This document shows positions 14,658 through 26,083 of a stretch of 64,000 bases of DNA, piece by piece (the first letter of the stretch is position 1; each line of letters begins with the position of its first letter). The stretch comes from Niallia circulans (lineage in GTDB: Bacteria > Bacillota > Bacilli > Bacillales > Cytobacillaceae). The stretch covers positions 3,348,001 to 3,412,000 of the forward strand of contig NZ_CP026031.1 in assembly GCF_003726095.1 (NCBI RefSeq). Direction: 5' to 3'. Under the pieces are notes generated by a model. That model was not told where the DNA came from and searched no databases. It saw only the letters and a list, made by a program, of their open reading frames with translations. Both the position numbers and the translations under genes were made by a program.

Positions 14658-15845
14658 TCATGCCTTCTTTCTCTTATGCAGCCAGTGTTCAGAAGTTGCC
14701 TCTTTTTCACTTGCTAAAGCTTTTTCTATTCTCCATTCATTGATTTTGGTATCAATAAACGCTTTAAATTCTTTTTGAAAACGTTCATTCGAAAAATATA
14801 AGGAGTGATTTCGGCAATTAATCGAATCTATCTGGATATGCTCAAACTTTTGGACAGCTGCCGCAATTGCTTCCACATTTTGTTCATAAAAAAAGAGCCC
14901 TGTTGGACTGGTAGATTCATTGTATCCTCTAACTGTCTCCCGAGACCCGCCTTTCCCGTATGCAATAACAGGTGTTCCACATGCTTGCGCTTCTAATGGA
15001 GCAATGCCAAAATCCTCTTCCGCAGCAAAAATAAAGCCTTTCGCACGCTGCATAAAGTCCTTTAATACTTCAAAAGGCTGGTACCCCATCAACATAACAT
15101 TTGGTCCAGCTTTTGCTTTAATTTTCTTAAAGTCTGGACCATCTCCTATGACAACTAGTTTCTTGTCTGGCAATAAAGAAAAAGATTCTACAATGGTATC
15201 TATCTTTTTGTACGGTACCATCCGTGAGGCAGTTAAATAAAAATCTTCTTTCTCATCTCTTAACGTGAACGCAGATACATCTACTGGAGGATATACTGTC
15301 TTGGCTTCCCTCCGATACGTCTTCCAAATTCTCCGCCCAATAAAGTCAGATACGCACATAAAAAAATCCACACCATTTGCTGTTCGATAATCCCAGTTTC
15401 GAACATAGTGCAGAATGAACCTTGTTATCCAGCTTTTTATTCCCTTTTCAAGACCCGATTCCCTTAAATATTGATGCTGCAAATCCCAGGCATAGCGTAT
15501 TGGTGAATATACGTAAGAAATATGGAGCTGATCCGGACCTGTTATCACTCCCTTTGCAACTGCATGAGAACTGGAGATGATTAAATCGTATTTAGAAAGA
15601 TCCAATTGCTCGATTGCTAACGGCATAAGAGGAAGATAATTTCGATACTTCTTCTTCGAAAAAGGAAGCTTTTGTATAAAGGTTGTTTTCACCTGTTTAT
15701 TTTGAATAAAATGTCGATCTTTGGCTTCTAGATGTTCGACCGTACTGTATAGATCTGCATCTGGGAAGAGTTTAAGTAATTCCTCCAGCACTTTTTCCGC
15801 CCCGCTGTAGACTACTAACCAGTCGTGGATGATGGCTGTTTTCAA
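14658..15845 (-). CDS. GT4 glycosyltransferase, probable mannosyltransferase (tandem copy 1)
   Basis: Upstream partner of the duplicated pair, 395 residues. It has the same layout as its neighbour: KTAIIHDWLVVYSGAEKVLEEL at the N-terminus, SRMVPYKKIDTIVESF mid-protein and the C-terminal FGIAPLEAQACGTPVIAYGKGGSRETV motif. It probably acts on the cytoplasmic face of the membrane on the undecaprenyl-linked repeat. Two almost alike enzymes suggest successive additions of the same sugar with different acceptors. The start ATG has a GGAGGTGTTAAAC ribosome site and lies 23 bp after the pyruvyl transferase stop. Confidence 0.88.
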   Translation of the reverse strand: MKTAIIHDWLVVYSGAEKVLEELLKLFPDADLYSTVEHLEAKDRHFIQNKQVKTTFIQKLPFSKKKYRNYLPLMPLAIEQLDLSKYDLIISSSHAVAKGVITGPDQLHISYVYSPIRYAWDLQHQYLRESGLEKGIKSWITRFILHYVRNWDYRTANGVDFFMCVSDFIGRRIWKTYRREAKTVYPPVDVSAFTLRDEKEDFYLTASRMVPYKKIDTIVESFSLLPDKKLVVIGDGPDFKKIKAKAGPNVMLMGYQPFEVLKDFMQRAKGFIFAAEEDFGIAPLEAQACGTPVIAYGKGGSRETVRGYNESTSPTGLFFYEQNVEAIAAAVQKFEHIQIDSINCRNHSLYFSNERFQKEFKAFIDTKINEWRIEKALASEKEATSEHWLHKRKKA

Positions 15846-15868
15846 TGTTTAACACCTCCATTTATCTT

Positions 15869-16930
15869 TTAGTTGTTAAGTGCATCTAACAAAGGTTGAA
15901 ATTCCAATTTGAAGTTATAAATATCACTTTTGTCTAAATCTATCTCTTTCATCTCTTTAATCGCTCTTCTAATAGTATCCATATCAGTTGGATCCAATAA
16001 TTTTATATATTCTATTCCCTTTAGCCACTGATTGTAAGTACCCTCTATTTTGTGATTACTATTTTGGAAAACTATACACGGAGTTTTGGTTATTGCACAA
16101 AAAATCATTCCATGTAATCGATCGGTAATAACTATTTTGGATTTCTTAAAAGCATGAAATATCTTCTCTAATTCTTCTTTTCCTTTACTCATCGTTATTT
16201 CGCCATCGCCTAAATGTGTATCATAATACACTAGTGGTTCCACTTCGCCTTCTAATAAAGTTATGAGGGTTCTTTTAAAAGACTCTTCTAGGTTAATTTC
16301 CATGTCATTCCTTAAGCAAACTAGAATATGCTCTCTACTTAAAATTGGCTCAGCCTCGTTTCGTGATAAAACAATATCAGGAACAAGGTAAACTTTATTA
16401 TAAGGAAACAGTCGTTTCATTATTTCATATGAAATAGGTTCTCTAGCTAATAGATGTAGGTTTCTATGTCTCGAATAAACTTCTTGCGTTTTTAGAAGTG
16501 CTTTTCTTCCTGATTCTGTTTCGGAAAAGTCGATTGTTTGAGGAAATGATATTATTTTATTTTTAGGGAAATACCTTATGATGGTTCTTCTATACTCTTC
16601 GTACGACTTGTATAAATCTCCCATATTTCCCCCACCTATAATGGTAATTATATCTTTTTCGCTGCACTTTTTTTTCATTTCTTTCATGGCACTATATGTT
16701 TCACTAGCATAAACACTGATTATATTATAACTAGGATATATAGTCTGCAAATAAGCAATCTGGGTTTGAGTAATAGCAATATCTCCTAAATTTCCATAAT
16801 CAGATGCAATAGTGACAAATATTTTTAAATCTTTTTTTCCATATGGAATCACAAATTTTGTAGCTGATTTATAATACTTATAATTTATCTTCCAGTTCAA
16901 AGGTATTCTCTCTTTCATTTTAACAATCAT
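15869..16930 (-). CDS. Polysaccharide pyruvyl transferase family protein
   Basis: The 353-residue protein belongs to the CsaB/WcaK/EpsI-EpsO family, which adds ketal-linked pyruvate from phosphoenolpyruvate to polysaccharide sugars. Family features are the N-terminal SDYGNLGDIAITQTQI block, the IIGGGNMGDLY motif and the C-terminal ITDRLHGMIFCAI motif. A pyruvyl group would make the polymer acidic. The ATG overlaps the upstream glycosyltransferase stop by 4 bp, showing operon organisation. The acceptor sugar is unknown. Confidence 0.88.
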   Translation of the reverse strand: MIVKMKERIPLNWKINYKYYKSATKFVIPYGKKDLKIFVTIASDYGNLGDIAITQTQIAYLQTIYPSYNIISVYASETYSAMKEMKKKCSEKDIITIIGGGNMGDLYKSYEEYRRTIIRYFPKNKIISFPQTIDFSETESGRKALLKTQEVYSRHRNLHLLAREPISYEIMKRLFPYNKVYLVPDIVLSRNEAEPILSREHILVCLRNDMEINLEESFKRTLITLLEGEVEPLVYYDTHLGDGEITMSKGKEELEKIFHAFKKSKIVITDRLHGMIFCAITKTPCIVFQNSNHKIEGTYNQWLKGIEYIKLLDPTDMDTIRRAIKEMKEIDLDKSDIYNFKLEFQPLLDALNN

Positions 16931-17850
16931 AGCTTACTCCTTTCTCTATCAAGGTTTTGAATATCAAAATGAAAATCATCGATTAATTTAAGTATCTTTG
17001 TATCCTTTTTTATATCAAATTTCCTTGCAAATAAGGAAGCGCTATTGACTATACTGTTATAATCTTTATCTATTAATATGGAGGGGCTGCTAGTCGTGTC
17101 TCTCCATATCATAAATCTTAAATTGTCATTTATAACTTTATCTTTATATGGTGAGTTCAACACTAATGTTTGAAAGATTATCTCATCAGGTATTTCAACA
17201 TGATGAAAAAATTTTTCAAAACGAGGGTATTCACGCAAGTACTCTAGAATAAATTGAACTGCTTCATTTGTTAGACACCACCATTGGGATCCTCCATATA
17301 GCTGAAAATCATTAGGAAACCTTCTTGCAGGTAGCTTTTTTCTAACAATACTCCATGTTTTGGAAACTGCCTTATTTAAAAACGAAGGATTTCCTTTCTT
17401 TCTCTGCAATCTCCTAAAGAACCAATACTTTGTTCTGGCATAACCACCTTCATACCAATTAATCTCGGAAAACTTAGTGTATTCTATAAAAGATTTCTCC
17501 CTATTCTTCTCTAAGAAATTTAATATGTCTTCGATTGGATATATTGGATAATCTTGACCACTTAGTAGTATATAATGATCATATTTGATATTTGCGGTTG
17601 CAGCATTTCTCAATCCCTCCAAAGTTGCTCTTACTAAACTAAAATCTCCCCAATAACATTTATAATTTTTAATGAAATACACATTTTTTTTATTTTCTAG
17701 TTTCTCTTTAAGCTTCAATATAAATGTCTTTCCCGCCCTAGAATCAATATGTATATAAAGATCAGTATGAGGAGAGTCTAACTTATTTACTAACCTAATT
17801 ATCTGGTCTGGATTCTGATGAACCAAAAGGATAAAAGCTATTCTTATCAT
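16927..17850 (-). CDS. Core-2/I-branching-type glycosyltransferase (GT14)
   Basis: The 307-residue protein resembles the beta-1,6-N-acetylglucosaminyltransferase (Branch) family. Visible features are FILLVHQNPDQIIRLVNKL at the N-terminus, DLYIHIDSR, the YILLSGQDYPI motif and the GGSQWWCLTNEAVQFIL segment, in the usual order. It would add a branching or chain sugar in the EPS repeat. Both gene ends overlap neighbours by 4 bp. Sugar specificity is unknown. Confidence 0.85.
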   Translation of the reverse strand: MIRIAFILLVHQNPDQIIRLVNKLDSPHTDLYIHIDSRAGKTFILKLKEKLENKKNVYFIKNYKCYWGDFSLVRATLEGLRNAATANIKYDHYILLSGQDYPIYPIEDILNFLEKNREKSFIEYTKFSEINWYEGGYARTKYWFFRRLQRKKGNPSFLNKAVSKTWSIVRKKLPARRFPNDFQLYGGSQWWCLTNEAVQFILEYLREYPRFEKFFHHVEIPDEIIFQTLVLNSPYKDKVINDNLRFMIWRDTTSSPSILIDKDYNSIVNSASLFARKFDIKKDTKILKLIDDFHFDIQNLDRERSKL

Positions 17851-19208
17851 TTAGACACTTCCCTTTCCATTTTGCTATTAATTCTTCCTCGTTTCCACAC
17901 TCCCTTTCTTACAATACTAAATGCAGCCATTATCATTGCCTTGAAATCTGCTAAGCTAGGTATTAAATATACCAGCTTCAATTGATGGATATGTTTATTA
18001 TATTCTACTAAATATAGGATAAGTTTTAGTATAGATGATAAAACAGCAATAACACTGGCGCCTATTACTCCCCAATGTTTTACTGTAAATGATAGAGTGA
18101 TAAAGATAAAAATGGTGGATATTATTTCAGTCGTTGTATTTATAAAGGTTTTTCCATAACCATTTATTGAATTTCTAATAATCATTGATTGTCCTCTTAC
18201 AAATGTATAAATAATTAATATTTCAGCAGGTATAATAGATGGAATATATTCTTTCCCATAAACGATTGGTATCAATAAAGGAAGTAGCAATGCGAAAGGT
18301 AGAGCTGTTATAGAGTTTGCAATAAAGCTATTTGTCCATATTCGCAAAGTTCTTTGATGTGTAAGATCTGCAGATAATCCAGCTAACCTTGGAAAACTCA
18401 CTCTTTGCAATGCTGTAGATATTGTGGACAAAGGCTTGACTGAGCTTTCCGAAGCTGAATAAAAGCCAAGTGCAGCTGGTGGCAGCATCGCTGACAATAC
18501 TAATTGAGTAGCATTGGCTGAAGTTGCCCCCGCAACAGTTCCTCCTTGAGCTTTCATTCCATACCATAAAGTTTTCATCAATTCCCAGTGGAAATCCCCT
18601 GAAAAATAGTTATTTTTGTACCCTATGAAAAATGTAGCGATTGCAATAATAGTATTAGAGCCAAGTAATATATATAAAGCACTTGAAACTTCAAGTAACC
18701 CCATATAATAAATGATTATAAGAAAGGTAGTAGAAATAGTTGGATTTATTATCCTCATCATATTCGCAAATAAAAATTTTTCCTCAGCCGCTAGTGCTCC
18801 CAAAATAACCTCACTTATAATGCCTGGTATAATCCCTATTAGAAATAAACGTGCCGCTATTAAAACTTCACTATCTAAACTCGGCATTACATAAGGAATA
18901 ATTATAAATTCACCTACTAGTGTGGCAACTAATCCTAGAAAAAGACTGGTCACAGCCAAAGTTTTCAATAAATTTTCTCTGTTATCTTTCATTTTGTGCC
19001 AATAATAAATAACTGTTTGATATATATTTAAATGAAAGTACCACATTAATAGATTGCCCCAAATTGTTATCGCTAAATATTCTCCTCTCCCCGCTGGTCC
19101 TAAAACTCTTGCAATTATAATCCCTGAAATTAGAGTAATGATAATTAATATAAATTCACTTTGAAATGTCTGAATAAAGTTCGATAAGAACCTATTTTTA
19201 GATTTCAT
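17847..19208 (-). CDS. Polysaccharide flippase (Wzx/MATE-like)
   Basis: The protein has about 453 residues and 12-14 predicted transmembrane helices, and moves the lipid-linked repeat unit across the membrane. The N-terminus IIIARVLGPAGRGEYLAI is the hallmark of the polysaccharide biosynthesis flippase family. I chose the ATG at 19208, preceded by AAAGGAAAAAGAGA, over the longer frame from 19244, which would reach further into the upstream glycosyltransferase. It pairs with the polymerase at 24637-26067 to define a Wzx/Wzy-dependent pathway. Confidence 0.88.
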   Translation of the reverse strand: MKSKNRFLSNFIQTFQSEFILIIITLISGIIIARVLGPAGRGEYLAITIWGNLLMWYFHLNIYQTVIYYWHKMKDNRENLLKTLAVTSLFLGLVATLVGEFIIIPYVMPSLDSEVLIAARLFLIGIIPGIISEVILGALAAEEKFLFANMMRIINPTISTTFLIIIYYMGLLEVSSALYILLGSNTIIAIATFFIGYKNNYFSGDFHWELMKTLWYGMKAQGGTVAGATSANATQLVLSAMLPPAALGFYSASESSVKPLSTISTALQRVSFPRLAGLSADLTHQRTLRIWTNSFIANSITALPFALLLPLLIPIVYGKEYIPSIIPAEILIIYTFVRGQSMIIRNSINGYGKTFINTTTEIISTIFIFITLSFTVKHWGVIGASVIAVLSSILKLILYLVEYNKHIHQLKLVYLIPSLADFKAMIMAAFSIVRKGVWKRGRINSKMEREVSK

Positions 19209-20103
19209 TCTCTTTTTCCTTTTCCTTGTAAAATGCAATTTCACTTTCTAAGTTTCTTATATACTCTATTGCTCTCTTCATAATATTAGAAGTTGAGGAA
19301 AACGCCTTTATATTGTTTTTCTTAACTTGATAGCCCAACATGTGAACATAACAAAAACCTAAATAAAATAACGCTTTTGCTATACTTCTTTCAAGCTTAT
19401 AATACTTTTTAAATGTTACATAAATTCTAGAAGCTTCTTTATATGGCAGATAATAATCTCTATTAATTGCAGAGGGATAATGATTATTTATAGCATCTTT
19501 ACATAGATATATTTTATAATTTAGCGCAAGTGCCCTAGCTGCTATATCAACTTCATCATATCCATAAACTAACTGTTGATCGAATTGAATTTTTTTAAAC
19601 ATCTGTAAAGGGAAGATAGTACTATTGATAATGATTGTGTTTAATGGCTCCTTTTTTTTATACGCTTTAGTCTGAAACCCTAAAAAATCAATTTTGTTCG
19701 GATACACTTCAGAACCATTATTTATTTCTATTCCAGTCATAATTGCCCTTTTGCGTTTTGCGGGCTCTATCTTCATTAATCCATTTATGATTTTTTCTAG
19801 AAAATCATATGACATGATAACATCATCATCCATAAACATAACCCGCGATCCTGATACAAGCTTTAATGCATTATTCCTATTAAAACAAAGTCCCTTCTGA
19901 GGTCCCTGTATATATTTAACTTTTGGAAATTCCTCGGTGACCATTTTTTCCGACTCATCATTTGTACTGTCGTCAGATATAATGATCTCAAAGTTTTTGT
20001 ATGTAGATTGATATATAGAATGTATCGCACTCTTCAAATCATCTACTCTATTTCTAGTACAAATACAAATGGATATTAATTCCACCAAACCACCTTCAAT
20101 CAT
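19198..20103 (-). CDS. Family 2 glycosyltransferase
   Basis: The 301-residue GT-A enzyme carries an N-terminal SICICTRNRVDDLKSAIHSI fold start, IIISDDSTND and the metal-binding FMDDDV motif. It adds one sugar of the EPS repeat; the donor is unknown. The ATG overlaps the upstream GT4 stop as ATGA, supporting this start. The C-terminal 70 residues are Lys/Glu-rich and may associate with the membrane. Confidence 0.85.
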   Translation of the reverse strand: MIEGGLVELISICICTRNRVDDLKSAIHSIYQSTYKNFEIIISDDSTNDESEKMVTEEFPKVKYIQGPQKGLCFNRNNALKLVSGSRVMFMDDDVIMSYDFLEKIINGLMKIEPAKRKRAIMTGIEINNGSEVYPNKIDFLGFQTKAYKKKEPLNTIIINSTIFPLQMFKKIQFDQQLVYGYDEVDIAARALALNYKIYLCKDAINNHYPSAINRDYYLPYKEASRIYVTFKKYYKLERSIAKALFYLGFCYVHMLGYQVKKNNIKAFSSTSNIMKRAIEYIRNLESEIAFYKEKEKENEI

Positions 20104-20663
20104 TTATTAGAAACTAATTCTATAAACTCTTCTACTTTAGAAACCGTGTTTAAAACATTGAACTTTTGCTGATATGTCTCGTACCCTTTATTTGAAATAG
20201 ATTGATATAGATCTTCATCTTTTATTAATCTGTGCAATTTGGAAGCCAATTCTTCAACATTTCCTGGTTGATATAAGATTCCAGTTACTCCATCTTCAAT
20301 AATTTCCAACGGTCCTCCTATCCCAGCTGCGATTACTGGCTTTCTAGAAGCCATTCCTTCAATAATCACCCTGCCAAAAGGCTCTGCTCTAGTAGAAGCA
20401 TGCACTAGGATATCGATATCTTTCAGTAATGCCAAAACGTTTTCTCTATGACCTAGAAACTGAATATAATTACAATCCTTTGCTAATTCTATTAAATGAT
20501 TCTTGTACTGAAGTTCTTCTTCTTTCGCAAACAATACATCTCCAATTATCAAAAATTTGATCTCGGGGTACTTTGGGTGCAAAAGCTTTGCTGCCTTAAT
20601 GAACACGTCTTGCCCTTTCCATCTAGCTATCTGACCAACAATAGCAACTTTAAATTCCCTCAC
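20100..20663 (-). CDS. GT4 glycosyltransferase, C-terminal half (split gene)
   Basis: This 187-residue frame holds only the C-terminal nucleotide-sugar-binding domain of a GT4 enzyme: VAIVGQIARWKGQDVFIKA and EPFGRVIIEGMASRKPVIAAGIGG with the family E-x7-E motif. The acceptor-binding half lies in the preceding frame (20650-21231), which it overlaps by 14 bp. A GTG start is preceded by GAGGAGG, so it could be translated on its own as the second subunit. The alternative is a one-base frameshift, real or from sequencing, in a single 370-residue gene. Confidence 0.8.
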   Translation of the reverse strand: MREFKVAIVGQIARWKGQDVFIKAAKLLHPKYPEIKFLIIGDVLFAKEEELQYKNHLIELAKDCNYIQFLGHRENVLALLKDIDILVHASTRAEPFGRVIIEGMASRKPVIAAGIGGPLEIIEDGVTGILYQPGNVEELASKLHRLIKDEDLYQSISNKGYETYQQKFNVLNTVSKVEEFIELVSNK

Positions 20664-21231
20664 GACTTCTAACCTCCTCTAATGGAAGGATTCCGTTATA
20701 GACAATTTTTGTCTTCTCTGTTTTTCCAAATTGACTGGATACAGACTTTGAAATACATATAATTTCGTCCGCAAACTTTGACAGCAAAACAAATAATTTC
20801 TTATTTATTCCACCATCAATAATATCCCTTACATGCCAAATAACTTTTTTAAATGCCAGCTTCCCAACAACAAGTCCAATAAAATGGGCTTTCATTGAGT
20901 TAGAATAGACAATCTTTGCCTCATTCTTATACATGAAAGAAAAAAGTCTAACCATTGGGACAAATAAAGAGAATATGGACAAGAACCTTAAGGTACTTTT
21001 TTCATCTCTGTTATACTTCAATACTTTCTCGGAAAATGGAATGACAGCAACCTCCACACCAGAAATTTCCGATACTCTTTCCACAAGTGGACCGTCTTCA
21101 AAGCATACTAATGTGGGCTGGAATCTTTCTTTGTTGATATAGGTCAATATATCAATTAAACTTCTTTCTCCCCCTCCAATTATTGCCGTGTGTACTAGGA
21201 ACAGTACTTTAATCTTTCCAACTTGCTTCAC
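20650..21231 (-). CDS. GT4 glycosyltransferase, N-terminal half (split gene)
   Basis: This 193-residue frame holds the N-terminal acceptor domain of a GT4 enzyme: VLFLVHTAIIGGGERSLIDIL, VYSNSMKAHFIGL and the KIVYNGI linker at which the second domain normally begins. It ends in a stop codon right after that linker, and the second domain follows in another frame. A GTG start with GGAGGGGAG upstream is likely. Breakage exactly at the domain boundary is compatible either with two interacting subunits or with a frameshifted gene. Confidence 0.8.
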   Translation of the reverse strand: MKQVGKIKVLFLVHTAIIGGGERSLIDILTYINKERFQPTLVCFEDGPLVERVSEISGVEVAVIPFSEKVLKYNRDEKSTLRFLSIFSLFVPMVRLFSFMYKNEAKIVYSNSMKAHFIGLVVGKLAFKKVIWHVRDIIDGGINKKLFVLLSKFADEIICISKSVSSQFGKTEKTKIVYNGILPLEEVRSREGI

Positions 21232-21302
21232 TGGCTCCCCTCCTTTTCGCCATTTTTATACATAAAAAAGAAGCAGTTCTTGACTACTTCAAAGTTAATT
21301 TT

Positions 21303-23484
<2,182 letters not shown>

Positions 23485-23522
23485 CACTAACACTACCTTT
23501 ATACTAGATTTTAAGTTTATTT

Positions 23523-24656
23523 TTACATAACCTTTTCAAAAGCGCTCACTAATCGAGCAGCAATCCCCTTATTTCCATATTTGGCTATAGAGAATTCTCT
23601 AATATCTAATGAATTACTTGTTTTCTGAGCTACTTTTAATATCTCCTTAGTAAGTTGTGCTATATTTCCTTCTTCAAATACGTTTTCCATCCCTAAGCTA
23701 TCTAGTACAATAGGAATCTCTCCACTAGAACTTCCAATAGAAGGTACCCCGCATGCAGCGGCCTCAATTAAAACCCTGCCAAACTGCTCTCGCCAGTTAG
23801 GCATTGTAATAGAAGGCAGAACATGAATATCCATCCCATTAAACCATTTAGGCATTTCGGAATGAACAGCCTTATTTATAAAAATGACTCTTTCTTTCAC
23901 ACCCATTTCTATTGCTAATTTTTTCAACTCATCTATTAAAGGTCCTCTTCCTACAATTAACAAGTACATATTACTTATTTTTTTATAAATGGAACTATAT
24001 GCTCTAATTAATAGATCAATACCTTTTTCCTTTACAAGACGGCCAGCAAATCCTATTACATAGGCATTAGATGGTATATTCGCTTCCATTCTTGCCTCTT
24101 CTCTTAAATCTGCAGAAATATGAAAGTGGTCTTCATCTACTCCTAGAGGAACTTGGCAAATCTGATTTTTAAATCCTTTTTCTTTTAATACTGATGTAAC
24201 ATCTTCACTAATGCTTACTGCAAGAGAGGAGTTTTTATAAACATACCTTTCCATCTTTCGAAATAAGAAGGGATAGTCTTTTTTTATATTTTGTGCCGAA
24301 TAAAATCCAATTGCTTTGGTGTATTTTAAAGCACTTTTTAAAATTTGAAAACAACTAATTGAATAGGGTTCTTCCGCAACATAGACAACATCTGGCTTAT
24401 TACTTTGAAAAAATTGTTTTAAACTTTTTTTATAGAAATGGAGTGGAATACTTTTATTAAAATATATTGGGATTTGTAGAATTCTTCCACTAAATGCCGG
24501 CCATCTTTTAACTGAAATTGGCTTATCAGTAAGCCCTGGAGCAATAAAATTACTAGGTACTATTAAATCAACTTTATGTCCCATTTTCTCCATTTCCGCA
24601 TATATTTGCTGGTTGATATCTGTAACACAAGCATGACTAATGACTACTATATGCAT
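23523..24656 (-). CDS. GT4 glycosyltransferase
   Basis: A GT-B enzyme of about 377 residues. IVVISHACVTDINQQIYAEM starts the first domain; GFAGRLVKEKGIDLLIRAY and REQFGRVLIEAAACGVPSIGSSSGE mark the second. It begins inside the 3' end of the polymerase gene, so the two overlap by about 20 bp. The first-domain start resembles GT4 enzymes working on 6-deoxy or amino sugars only loosely, so specificity is left open. Confidence 0.86.
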   Translation of the reverse strand: MHIVVISHACVTDINQQIYAEMEKMGHKVDLIVPSNFIAPGLTDKPISVKRWPAFSGRILQIPIYFNKSIPLHFYKKSLKQFFQSNKPDVVYVAEEPYSISCFQILKSALKYTKAIGFYSAQNIKKDYPFLFRKMERYVYKNSSLAVSISEDVTSVLKEKGFKNQICQVPLGVDEDHFHISADLREEARMEANIPSNAYVIGFAGRLVKEKGIDLLIRAYSSIYKKISNMYLLIVGRGPLIDELKKLAIEMGVKERVIFINKAVHSEMPKWFNGMDIHVLPSITMPNWREQFGRVLIEAAACGVPSIGSSSGEIPIVLDSLGMENVFEEGNIAQLTKEILKVAQKTSNSLDIREFSIAKYGNKGIAARLVSAFEKVM

Positions 24657-26067
24657 GAACTTCACCTCGATAACTACTATATTGTTTATGAATCCACCCT
24701 ACTAACAGCCATGTTAGTATTGAGGTTGTATAGAATCCTCCATTTACCCAATTTCCAATTCCCCCTGCCAAAATTCCTAATACCATGATGTATTCTATTT
24801 TCCTTTGCCTACTTATTAGTTTGATAAGTTTATACATTGTCATAATAACTACTAAAATGTATATAACTCCTCCAATACCTAATGCTACTATCATATTAGA
24901 AAGGTCCATTTCTGTTGACATAGCATCCTTTCCCCCTGATTTATCAGCAGCTTTTGTTACAGATGCAATGCCGTGCCCAATGGGATTAGTGGCGATTGTT
25001 TTCATTCCTTCAACAATCCTTTCAATGTGACCTAAACCAGTTTGTTCTTCTGATAACGGGTCAACCAAACCTTCTATCATATGTTGTACTGCTGGTTCAG
25101 CAACGCCAAACCATGATGGATTTAAACGAGGTAAAAGGGACCAAATAGAGAATAGGACCATAATTGATATTAATCCTGTTACTATTTTTTGAAGCAGCGT
25201 TTTCTTAGATACAATCAAAATCATTATTAAAGCTATAGCCATAAAAAAAATAACTGTTCTAGAACTGGCAAAAAAGATGGATAGCAGAGTTATAAGAACT
25301 ACTGGTAGATGAATCAGGCAGTTTTTCTTTAATATCAACTTTGTAAATCCAATCATAAAAGTAATCATTGTAAAATAAACAAATTCCTGTGCACTCGGAA
25401 ATGTGCCAATTGCTCTTACTGTATCTTCTGCTAGATACAAAGCAGCATACCCCGTCAGATCCACCCACATTTGTTCAAATGGAAGAATTCCAAAGAATGT
25501 CTGGTAGATGCCATAAAGTGCAATCAGTGTACCGATTACTTCTACAATATTTAAAATCCTGACTATATCCTTTTGCTTAATTTTGTAGAATGCAATGAAA
25601 TACCATAACCAAGGAACAATTATATATATCGCGGCTACGAAACCTGATATCGGACTCCCAGAGTATGGATTAAACATTTGTACACAACCAAAAATAAAAA
25701 GAGCAACCATTAATTTATCCGGCTTCTCTTCTCCTAGGTTCTGTTGACTTTTCAATTCCCAAAATAAAGAAAGAGCTAAAATAATCGTTATGCTTGGTCC
25801 AAGTATTAGTAAAGGATCAAATGAGCTCCAGCTTGCAATAGGAATTAGCGCCCTTCGAATTAAGCCCATGAAAGCTAAGTAGACAATTAAAAAGAAAATG
25901 ATACGTTCTCTAACGATTGCTAACATGGCTAATGTAATGATAAAGAGACTAGCAAATATAAGTACTCTTATATTTCCAGGACTTATTGAAAGTCTGCCAA
26001 CAACAAGAAGAGCTAAGAATAGAATCCCTAACTCCATTAATCTTCTTCTATAAAGAAAAGTAGTCAA
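24637..26067 (-). CDS. O-antigen-ligase-like polysaccharide polymerase (Wzy)
   Basis: The 476-residue integral membrane protein has about 11-12 predicted helices and a large extracellular loop around residues 320-390, which includes GHIERIVEGMKTIATNPIGHG, the Wzy_C/O-antigen ligase signature. It would join repeat units outside the membrane after Wzx transfer. Gram-positive proteins of this type act as polymerases because there is no lipid A core to ligate to. Confidence 0.85.
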   Translation of the reverse strand: MTTFLYRRRLMELGILFLALLVVGRLSISPGNIRVLIFASLFIITLAMLAIVRERIIFFLIVYLAFMGLIRRALIPIASWSSFDPLLILGPSITIILALSLFWELKSQQNLGEEKPDKLMVALFIFGCVQMFNPYSGSPISGFVAAIYIIVPWLWYFIAFYKIKQKDIVRILNIVEVIGTLIALYGIYQTFFGILPFEQMWVDLTGYAALYLAEDTVRAIGTFPSAQEFVYFTMITFMIGFTKLILKKNCLIHLPVVLITLLSIFFASSRTVIFFMAIALIMILIVSKKTLLQKIVTGLISIMVLFSIWSLLPRLNPSWFGVAEPAVQHMIEGLVDPLSEEQTGLGHIERIVEGMKTIATNPIGHGIASVTKAADKSGGKDAMSTEMDLSNMIVALGIGGVIYILVVIMTMYKLIKLISRQRKIEYIMVLGILAGGIGNWVNGGFYTTSILTWLLVGWIHKQYSSYRGEVHAYSSH

Positions 26068-26083
26068 TATTCAGCCCTCACTT

